20,249 bases of DNA from an uncultured Flavobacteriales bacterium. Lineage in GTDB: Bacteria > Bacteroidota > Bacteroidia > Palsa-965. The number at the start of each line of letters is the position of its first letter. Within the stretch, counting starts at the first letter, position 1. Below the pieces are notes generated by a model. That model ran no database searches. It was given only the letters and a program-made list of their open reading frames with translations, and was not told where the DNA came from. The DNA lies in NCBI GenBank assembly GCA_937974275.1, contig CALJIF010000016.1, positions 1-20,249 on the forward strand, written 5' to 3'. A program made the position numbers and the translations under genes. Below are positions 14,955-20,249 of this stretch, piece after piece.

Positions 14955-16610
14955 ATGCTGACGAAACTGCACGTACAGAATTACGCGTTGATAGATGAAG
15001 TGCAACTGGACTTGCATTCCGGACTCACTATTATTACCGGTGAAACAGGAGCAGGGAAGTCAATTCTGTTGGGCGCTTTAGGATTGTTGTTGGGCGAGCG
15101 TGCCGATTCATCCGCATTGCGAGACAAAAACAAAAAATGCATTGTTGAAGGAAACTTCGTTGTGCAACATCCATCGTTTCGACAAGCTTTGACAGAGTTG
15201 GATGTTGATGTTGAAGAAGAAACTATCATTCGCCGCGAAATCAATGCAGAAGGCAAATCCAGAGCATTTGTCAATGATACCCCGGTGAATTTGACGCAAT
15301 TGAAAAATCTCGGCAGCTGGTTAATTGATATTCATTCTCAACACGAAACGATTGCATTGAATGAAGCTTCGTATCAGTTGAATATGTTGGACAGTGTAGC
15401 GGATAATCAGACGCTGTTGAGTGATTATAAGCAGCAATTTAAGATTGTCAAGCAGCTTACGGCAAGACTTCAGGAGTTGCAAGCGTTGGAGTTGCAAGGC
15501 AAAAAGGATTTTGATTATTTGCAGTTTCAACTTGATGAGTTCTTAAAAATGCAACTTGTTCCCGGAGAGGAGCAGACCATTGAACAAGAGTTGGAAACAC
15601 TCGAAAATGCTGAAGAAATTAAGCTGGCATTAACTCGTGCGTATAGCGGATTAGATGGTGAAGAAAGCGGAGTGTTGCAAGCGCTGAATGCTGTTAAGGC
15701 GACACTTTCCGCAGTTGCAAAATACAATGGCAGTATTCAGCAATTATTAGATCGACTCAACAGCGCATTTATTGAGTTGAAGGATATTGCCAACGAATTG
15801 GAATCCGTGAATGAAGAAATTCATCACGATCCGACTAGAACTTCCTTGCTGCGCGAACGTTTGGACGATATGTTCCGTTTATTCAAAAAGCACGGAGTAA
15901 ATACGACAAGTGATTTATTGCGTATTCAAAGTGAAACGGATGCAAAGCTGCAACAAATCGGTTCGTTGGAAGAGGATATTGTGAAAGCATCCGCAGCTAT
16001 GGAACAAGCCGGAAAGAAGTTGAAACAATTGGCACAACAACTTCATAAAGCCCGAGCTAAAGCCATTCCCGATTTTAGAGAGGCCATTGCAGCATTGCTG
16101 AAAGATCTTGGTATGCCCAACGCCGTTTTACAAATTGAGTTAACCGAATTGGAACAGCTTCGTGAGGACGGTAACGACAAAGTGGTGTTCATGTTCAATG
16201 CCAATAAAGGCGAGCAACCCAAAGCTTTGAGCAAAATTGCATCGGGTGGAGAATTATCACGATTGATGCTCAGCTTAAAGTCTGTGTTGGCAGGACATAC
16301 GCTACTACCGACAATCATATTTGATGAAATCGATACCGGAATTTCAGGTGACATTGCTGCAAAAGCAGGTGTTATCCTGGAACAACTCGGTACACGAATG
16401 CAAGTAGTGGTTATCACGCATTTGCCGCAGGTAGCATCGAAAGGTCAACATCATTTGTTCGTGTATAAAGAAGATGACAAGGAACGCACAGTGAGCAGAA
16501 TACGACGTTTGAATGATAAAGAGCGGGTAGAGGAGATTGCCAAAATGCTGAGTGCCGGAACTCCCGGTGATGCGGCCCGCAAGAATGCGCGTGAATTATT
16601 GAAGAATTGA
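14955..16610 (+). CDS. recN: DNA repair protein RecN
   Basis: RecN is an SMC-like ATPase that acts early in double-strand-break repair, probably holding DNA ends or sister chromosomes together. The 551-residue protein has the N-terminal ATPase half with LHVQNYALIDEV and Walker A GETGAGKS (29-36), and DIHSQHE (125-131). A Glu/Leu-rich coiled-coil middle (about 155-370) follows, and then the C-terminal half with the ABC signature SGGELSR (430-436), Walker B IIFDEID (454-460) and THLPQVAS (488-495). The length is normal for the family. It starts 21 bases after the sucD terminator. The start ATG gives the expected RecN N-terminus exactly. No SOS (LexA) box was recognised upstream. No terminator separates it from fabI. 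Confidence 0.97.
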   Translation: MLTKLHVQNYALIDEVQLDLHSGLTIITGETGAGKSILLGALGLLLGERADSSALRDKNKKCIVEGNFVVQHPSFRQALTELDVDVEEETIIRREINAEGKSRAFVNDTPVNLTQLKNLGSWLIDIHSQHETIALNEASYQLNMLDSVADNQTLLSDYKQQFKIVKQLTARLQELQALELQGKKDFDYLQFQLDEFLKMQLVPGEEQTIEQELETLENAEEIKLALTRAYSGLDGEESGVLQALNAVKATLSAVAKYNGSIQQLLDRLNSAFIELKDIANELESVNEEIHHDPTRTSLLRERLDDMFRLFKKHGVNTTSDLLRIQSETDAKLQQIGSLEEDIVKASAAMEQAGKKLKQLAQQLHKARAKAIPDFREAIAALLKDLGMPNAVLQIELTELEQLREDGNDKVVFMFNANKGEQPKALSKIASGGELSRLMLSLKSVLAGHTLLPTIIFDEIDTGISGDIAAKAGVILEQLGTRMQVVVITHLPQVASKGQHHLFVYKEDDKERTVSRIRRLNDKERVEEIAKMLSAGTPGDAARKNARELLKN

Positions 16611-16625
16611 ACTCCCGATAAACTT

Positions 16626-16633
16626 TATATTTG
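16626..16633 (+). promoter_or_regulatory. TAnnTTTG -7 box of fabI
   Basis: TATATTTG matches the Bacteroidota -7 consensus and ends 21 bases before the fabI ATG at 16655. A TTG codon at 16631, in frame with fabI, lies within this box, so it is part of the promoter and not a start codon. It gives fabI its own transcript despite lying only 44 bases after recN. Confidence 0.5.
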
Positions 16634-16654
16634 TCTCAGTCCAAACTAGAAACT

Positions 16655-17470
16655 ATGTCACATCAATTATTAAAAGGTAAGCGCGGTATTATTTCCGGAG
16701 CTTTAGATGAAAATTCAATTGCCTGGAAAGTGGCTGAAAAATGTCATGCAGAAGGCGCATCATTTGTGCTTACGAATGCACCTATTGCCATGCGTATGGG
16801 TGAAATCAATAAGTTGGCAGAAAGCACCAATTCCAAAATTATTCCTGCAGATGCTACCAACATGGATGAGCTGAAGGCTTTGTTTGAAGGAGCAATAGAG
16901 CATTTGGGTGGTAAGATTGATTTCGTGTTGCATTCTATCGGGATGTCTCCAAATATTCGTAAGAACATTCCTTACACCGGATTGAACTATGATTTCTATC
17001 AGAAGTCATTAGATGTAAGTGCAATGTCATTGCACAAAATGCTGAGTGTTGCTTATAACATGGATGCCATCAACGAATGGGGTTCTGTAGTAGCATTGTC
17101 GCATATCGCAGCACAACGTACTTATCCGTTCTACACAGACATGGCGGATGCGAAAGCCATGTTGGAGTCGGTGGCACGTAGCTTTGGTTATCATTACGGA
17201 AAGCATCGTCACGTGCGTGTGAATACGATTTCACAGTCTCCAACTAAAACTACTGCAGGTAGCGGTATTAAAGGTTTTGGTGATTTCTACGATTACGCCG
17301 ATAAAATTTCACCATTAGGCAATGCCGATGCGAATGCTTGTGCGGATTACTGTGTACTCATGTTCTCGGATATGAGTCGTATGGTAACCATGCAGAATTT
17401 ATATCATGATGGCGGATATTCAAATACCGGTATCAGCAATGAGGTGATGGAAATGTTTGGTAAAGAATAA
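16655..17470 (+). CDS. fabI: Enoyl-[acyl-carrier-protein] reductase (NADH) FabI
   Basis: FabI reduces the trans-2-enoyl-ACP double bond in the last step of each fatty-acid elongation cycle and is the target of triclosan and related inhibitors. The 271-residue protein has the atypical short-chain dehydrogenase cofactor region of FabI, GIISGALDENSIAWKVAE (11-28), DFVLHSIGM (89-97), and the catalytic Tyr-x6-Lys pair in PFYTDMADAK (Tyr160, Lys167). NTISQSPTKTTAGSGIKGF follows, forming the substrate-binding loop. The start is the ATG at 16655, which gives MSHQLLKGKRG; an upstream in-frame TTG falls in the promoter box. A terminator follows the stop by about 20 bases. Confidence 0.97.
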   Translation: MSHQLLKGKRGIISGALDENSIAWKVAEKCHAEGASFVLTNAPIAMRMGEINKLAESTNSKIIPADATNMDELKALFEGAIEHLGGKIDFVLHSIGMSPNIRKNIPYTGLNYDFYQKSLDVSAMSLHKMLSVAYNMDAINEWGSVVALSHIAAQRTYPFYTDMADAKAMLESVARSFGYHYGKHRHVRVNTISQSPTKTTAGSGIKGFGDFYDYADKISPLGNADANACADYCVLMFSDMSRMVTMQNLYHDGGYSNTGISNEVMEMFGKE

Positions 17471-17491
17471 TTGAAATTTCAAAAGAGAAAC

Positions 17492-17525
17492 AAAAGGCAA
17501 TCGTAACGGGTTGCCTTTTATTTTT
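17492..17525 (+). terminator. Rho-independent terminator after fabI
   Basis: AAAAGGCAA (17492-17500) pairs with TTGCCTTTT (17511-17519). The stem can extend inward by one U-G and one C-G pair, leaving a six-base loop, and ATTTTT follows. It isolates fabI from the Bro-N/DinD-like gene. Confidence 0.88.
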
Positions 17526-17595
17526 GTTTTCAACATCAACTGAAGTGCTTCATCCAATAGGTAACTTAGTTGAACAAATACCTAATTGCTGAACA

Positions 17596-18444
17596 ATGGC
17601 AGATAAATCAGTAAAACTCTTTGAGGATCAACAGGTTCGTACTATATGGGATACGGAAAAGGAACAATGGTATTTTGCGATAATAGATGTGATGGCTGTG
17701 TTAACTGATCAATCTAGTTATCAAGGTGCACGAAATTATTGGAAGGTATTGAAACATAGATTAATAAAGGAGGGAAATGAAACGGTTACAAATTGTAACC
17801 GGTTGAAGTTAATTGCGTCAGATGGCAAGATGCGGTTAACAGATGTAGCGGATACAGAACAAATATTGCGGTTGATTCAATCAGTTCCTTCTTCTAAGGC
17901 TGAACCGTTCAAGTTATGGCTCGCTGAAGTTGGTTCGGAACGACTTGAAGAAATGCAAGATCCGGAGTTGAGCATTGATCGTGCTCTACAGCAATATCTG
18001 AAATTGGGATATTCAGAGAGCTGGATCAATCAACGTTTAAAGAGCATCGAAATTCGGAAGGAATTGACGGACGAATGGAAAAGACTTGGACTTAAACAAG
18101 GGCAGCATTTCGCAACACTAACTGACATTATTACAAAAGCGTGGAGTGATAAAACTACTAAGGAATACAAACGCTATAAAGGTTTGAAGCGAGAAAACTT
18201 GAGAGACAATATGACGAATACAGAACTAATTTTGAACATGTTGGCCGAAGCTTCAACTAAGGATATTTCTGTTGCTACAAATCCGAAAGATTATGAAGAG
18301 AGTAAAGTTGTTGCGCGGCAAGGTGGGCATGTAGCAAAAGTTGCGCGCGTTGAGTTGGAGAAAAAAACCGGACAAAAAGTTGTTTCATCCCGAAACGCGA
18401 AAGGCAATACTAACCTAATCAATGCGAAGCGTTTGAAAGACTGA
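17596..18444 (+). CDS. Bro-N domain protein with DinD-like C-terminal region
   Basis: The 282-residue protein has an N-terminal Bro-N/phage-antirepressor-type domain at about 8-115 (VRTIWDTEKEQWYFAIIDV, ARNYWKVLKHRL, LTDVADTEQILRLIQSVPS, EPFKLWLAEVG). The middle contains GYSESWINQRLKSIEIRKELT (139-159). The C-terminal part (about 165-270) has YKGLKRENLRDNMTNTELIL and GGHVAKVARVELEKKTG, which resembles the tail of E. coli DinD, a protein induced by DNA damage that inhibits RecA-mediated strand exchange. Bro-N proteins are common in phages and viruses but also occur as lone chromosomal genes. No phage gene is nearby. It has its own gap from fabI, whose terminator precedes it, and no recognisable -7 box. 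A regulatory or DNA-damage role is inference from the domains. Confidence 0.85.
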   Translation: MADKSVKLFEDQQVRTIWDTEKEQWYFAIIDVMAVLTDQSSYQGARNYWKVLKHRLIKEGNETVTNCNRLKLIASDGKMRLTDVADTEQILRLIQSVPSSKAEPFKLWLAEVGSERLEEMQDPELSIDRALQQYLKLGYSESWINQRLKSIEIRKELTDEWKRLGLKQGQHFATLTDIITKAWSDKTTKEYKRYKGLKRENLRDNMTNTELILNMLAEASTKDISVATNPKDYEESKVVARQGGHVAKVARVELEKKTGQKVVSSRNAKGNTNLINAKRLKD

Positions 18445-18599
18445 TCCGGAGCAGTTATTCGGACATTAAATGGTATAACTATGTTAGTAAAATGAAAAAT
18501 GGATAAGACCGGTGGATTTTTGAATGTAGCTTCTGTCTGAAACAAAGCCACCAATTAAAACCTGTTTCGTCTAACTTTCAACAATCAAAATTTGATGGT

Positions 18600-19496
18600 A
18601 TGGTCAGAGGATTTGTAATAACTTGTTTAGTAATCGCAACATTATCTTGTTCCGCTCAGGTGGTGGAAGAACCCAAACCGAAATTGTTGCACATTCAGGA
18701 AGTGACAGTAGTTACAGGTTTTGGATTTGCACGTTCAGCCCGGTTGCAAATGAGCGAGTTCGAAAAGCTAATGCCAGGTTCGGTCTTGTTACAACAGAAT
18801 ATGGCAGGTTATCAGGAAAATTTCTACAGCTATCTGGAAACGACAGGGAATTTTGGTGTTTTGGTAGGCATGCAACTTCGTGATAAATCAGGTCAAGCAT
18901 ATCGCAGCAATCCAACGCTTCGTGCAGGATTCCAGTACGGCTCCGGAGTTTATTTCTCTGCAGGAAAGTACATGGAAAGTACCAGTATAGTTGATACATT
19001 GATTTCTCAACAAACCGGTCAGATGCACTTTGTTGATTCTATAAATACACGCAGCTATTCCGCATCGTATTATTCCCAACAACTACGTTTAGACGTTTCA
19101 TTATTATTCGGTACAAATTCTGAAGCACGATGGTCGTTGTATGGTGGAATGGGATTGACAGCAGGAATGTCATTGAATGCAATGTCCGAAATTAGTTATG
19201 GCGAATATGCTGCTCAACGTATTGCTATTGGTCAAGGGAACTCAAGCGTACGTTACTCCAACCAACGTGTATTGGATAGTAAGTCGGAACAATTTAAAAA
19301 CAAGGCGAATACTGCGTTTTGCGGATACGTACCTCTTGGTGTTGATTTTCGAATCGGTAAAAGGCGTCCGTTCTGGAAGCAAGTACATCTGATGTATGAA
19401 CTTCGACCTGCCTTAACGATCACGAATATCCCGGAGCTGGGAGTTTATCCGGAGGCTCAATTACTGCAACAATTCGGATTAAAAGTACGTTGGTAA
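18600..19496 (+). CDS. Secreted protein, probable outer-membrane beta barrel, function unknown
   Basis: No named family was recognised. The 298-residue protein has a signal peptide (MVRGFVITCLVIATLSCSAQ); the cysteine at 17 lacks a proper lipobox, so cleavage near Ala19 is more likely than lipidation. The remainder is rich in alternating hydrophobic and polar residues with aromatic ends (GNFGVLVGMQLRDK, LRAGFQYGSGVYFSAG, QLRLDVSLLFG, RWSLYGGMGLTAGMSL, YVPLGVDFRIG). It ends in LLQQFGLKVRW, a terminal aromatic residue as in many barrels. TAACTTTC at 18572-18579 is a one-mismatch -7 box. The stop directly abuts the ATG of the next gene, with no base between, so the two are likely one transcription unit. 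Confidence 0.75.
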   Translation: MVRGFVITCLVIATLSCSAQVVEEPKPKLLHIQEVTVVTGFGFARSARLQMSEFEKLMPGSVLLQQNMAGYQENFYSYLETTGNFGVLVGMQLRDKSGQAYRSNPTLRAGFQYGSGVYFSAGKYMESTSIVDTLISQQTGQMHFVDSINTRSYSASYYSQQLRLDVSLLFGTNSEARWSLYGGMGLTAGMSLNAMSEISYGEYAAQRIAIGQGNSSVRYSNQRVLDSKSEQFKNKANTAFCGYVPLGVDFRIGKRRPFWKQVHLMYELRPALTITNIPELGVYPEAQLLQQFGLKVRW

Positions 19497-19877
19497 ATGT
19501 TTCAAAAAAATTCGCCTTCTCACCTGATTCTTCTCGATGCTATCGGAGCAACAATTAGCGGACTACTGTGGTGGTTACTCATCGGAACAAATCCTGATTT
19601 TTTTGGCATAGCTGCTCCGATACCGTGGTTGTTGGGCAGTTTTGCGTTACTCTTTTCCTGGTTGGGATGGTTTCATGAATACCTGAATTTATCATCAAAA
19701 CAAACCTTGCTCGCACTCATCCTGCTAAATACGGCATTTTGTATCGGCACATTGCTTTTAATATTAACTGACAATAACATAACACATTGGGGAATTGCAT
19801 TTAGCGTGGGTGAAATTGTGGTCGTAATGATGTTGGTTATCATAGAGTGGAAAGCGTATCGATCTATTCAGAATTAA
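19497..19877 (+). CDS. Small four-helix integral membrane protein, function unknown
   Basis: The 126-residue product has four hydrophobic segments at about 10-30, 42-60, 70-90 and 97-117, with short polar loops and no catalytic motif I can name. The opening HLILLDAIGATISGLLWWLL resembles small uncharacterised Bacteroidota membrane proteins. It starts immediately after the stop of the barrel-like gene, so translational coupling is likely, yet the two products belong in different membranes. No terminator was seen downstream. Confidence 0.75.
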   Translation: MFQKNSPSHLILLDAIGATISGLLWWLLIGTNPDFFGIAAPIPWLLGSFALLFSWLGWFHEYLNLSSKQTLLALILLNTAFCIGTLLLILTDNNITHWGIAFSVGEIVVVMMLVIIEWKAYRSIQN

Positions 19878-19965
19878 ACCGGCATCATTGCTCCTATTTT
19901 GTTTATAGAAACTTCCTGGCATTCTATGCGAAGTTTAAAAGTCAACTAATGCTGTGACGTACATT

Positions 19966-20000
19966 CCGTCCCGAAGCATCGGGAGGGACTCGAACGCGCG
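19966..20000 (-). repeat. tRNA-tail-like repeat, copy 1 (diverged, no terminator)
   Basis: On the minus strand this reads GCGTTCGAGTCCC, then the hairpin TCCCGATGCTTCGGGA, then CGG. It shares the T-loop TTCGAGT with the other copies but has GCG in place of GGG on the 5' side of the T-stem, so the stem is broken. The acceptor-like GGTCCGC and the terminator found after the other copies are absent; the sequence diverges after GG. Confidence 0.8.
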
Positions 20001-20050
20001 AATTAATTGTAATATCAATACATGAACAACGTCACAAAGTGAGCATCAAT

Positions 20051-20078
20051 AAAAAAGCCCTCATTTCTGAGAGCTTTT
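20051..20078 (-). terminator. Minus-strand terminator after repeat copy 2
   Basis: On the minus strand AAAGCTCTCA pairs with TGAGGGCTTT around a GAAA tetraloop (ten pairs, one of them U-G), followed by TTT and more. On the plus strand the wobble becomes a C-A mismatch, so the minus strand is the working direction. It directly follows the tRNA-like tail of copy 2, as terminators do after tRNA genes. Confidence 0.75.
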
Positions 20079-20083
20079 GCGGA

Positions 20084-20118
20084 CCGTCCCGAAGCATCGG
20101 GAGGGACTCGAACCCGCG
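20084..20118 (-). repeat. tRNA-tail-like repeat, copy 2 (best match to a T-arm)
   Basis: On the minus strand it reads CGCGGGTTCGAGTCCC, containing GGTTCGAGTCC, an exact match to the internal T-arm consensus GGTTCGANTCC. Next come the 16-base hairpin TCCCGATGCTTCGGGA and CGG; just outside the repeat TCCGC completes CGGTCCGC, like the 3' acceptor strand and discriminator of a tRNA-Asp gene. No D-arm or anticodon arm precedes it. Confidence 0.8.
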
Positions 20119-20169
20119 TAGTAGTTGTACTTATAAAAGTTGCCGCAGAAACTAGGAGTTAACTAAAAC

Positions 20170-20197
20170 AAAAAAGCCCTCATTTCTGAGAGCTTTT
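20170..20197 (-). terminator. Minus-strand terminator after repeat copy 3
   Basis: This has the same ten-pair stem (20173-20182 with 20187-20196) and GAAA loop on the minus strand as the terminator at 20051, followed by a T run. The two differ only slightly in their flanks (one extra A/T in the run beside GC). Confidence 0.75.
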
Positions 20198-20203
20198 TGC
20201 GGA

Positions 20204-20238
20204 CCGTCCCGAAGCATCGGGAGGGACTCGAACGCGTG
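20204..20238 (-). repeat. tRNA-tail-like repeat, copy 3
   Basis: It is identical to copy 2 through the hairpin and T-loop and differs only in the 5' T-stem region (minus strand CACGCGTTCGAGTCCC). The adjoining CGGTCCGC and terminator are kept. Similarity to copy 2 continues past 20238 toward the window edge (TAGTTGTTGCA against TAGTAGTTGTA), so the repeated unit is longer than the 35 bases listed. Confidence 0.8.
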
Positions 20239-20249
20239 TAGTTGTTGCA

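Larger units (their letters stand above)
19878..20249. other. Gene-free right end holding a tRNA-tail repeat array
   Basis: No coding region is supported in these 372 bases. The first 88 bases hold nothing I recognise. From 19966 there are three copies of a 35-base repeat at 19966, 20084 and 20204 (spacing 118 and 120). Two are joined on the minus strand to nearly identical terminators. An 8-base perfect inverted repeat, TGTGACGT (19953-19960) and ACGTCACA (20029-20036), flanks the first copy. The array continues to, and probably past, the right edge. Confidence 0.8.

Noticed and set aside
17556..17596. Operator-like repeats before the Bro-N gene (TAGGTA/TACCTA and two TGAACAA copies)
   Set aside because: The inverted repeat is only six bases with a 15-base gap in AT-rich DNA, and the direct repeat is seven bases; both are within chance expectation.
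18445..18599. Terminator after the Bro-N/DinD-like gene
   Set aside because: Short complementary pieces (TCCG/CGGA, GGTGG/CCACC) do not form a compact stem followed by a T run.
19966..20249. CRISPR array
   Set aside because: Only three repeats, intervals of about 83-85 bases between them, terminators inside the unit and tRNA-like content do not fit a CRISPR array, and no cas gene is present.
20084..20249. Intact tRNA gene on the minus strand
   Set aside because: Only the T-arm and acceptor end are recognisable; there is no D-arm, anticodon arm or 5' acceptor strand, and a hairpin interrupts the tail.

Overview
The window looks like a chromosomal segment of a member of the Bacteroidota, most likely near the Flavobacteriales. 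The evidence is a type IX secretion (T9SS) substrate with a type B (CHU_C) sorting domain followed directly by a PorP/SprF-family protein, start sites with little or no Shine-Dalgarno sequence, several -7 boxes of the form TAnnTTTG, and a Bacteroidota-style Lgt. No species can be named from the sequence alone.

Layout. (1) 1-1230, minus strand: the first 410 codons of an AT-rich KAP-family P-loop NTPase with an N-terminal membrane region, running off the left edge. The composition steps up at about 1340-1380, so this is probably the edge of an acquired segment. (2) 1618-7385, plus strand: a lytic transglycosylase with a strong terminator, then the secreted multidomain CotH-type protein and its PorP/SprF partner, a GNAT acetyltransferase, and a lipoprotein-like protein with membrane helices. 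(3) 12142-7388, minus strand: a tight five-gene run, mtaB (tRNA methylthiotransferase), lgt, an inositol monophosphatase, a DnaQ-type exonuclease and a fumarylacetoacetate-hydrolase-family enzyme. (4) 12268-17470, plus strand: a lipoprotein oligopeptide-binding protein, sucD, recN and fabI, with terminators after sucD and fabI. (5) 17596-19877, plus strand: a Bro-N/DinD-like protein, a probable outer-membrane protein and a four-helix membrane protein. (6) 19878-20249: no gene. It holds three copies of a minus-strand repeat that looks like the 3' tail of a tRNA gene (T-arm and acceptor end, tRNA-Asp-like) interrupted by a 16-base hairpin. Two copies are followed by almost identical terminators.

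Most of the window is housekeeping: envelope lipoprotein maturation, tRNA modification, TCA cycle, fatty-acid synthesis and DNA repair. The accessory or unusual parts are the left-edge KAP NTPase, the CotH/T9SS pair, the Bro-N/DinD protein, and the tRNA-tail repeats at the right edge. I found no CRISPR array, intact tRNA, rRNA, insertion sequence or integrase. I do not see a complete new multi-gene system; the best candidates for something not already described are the right-edge repeats and the secreted CotH protein paired with PorP/SprF.
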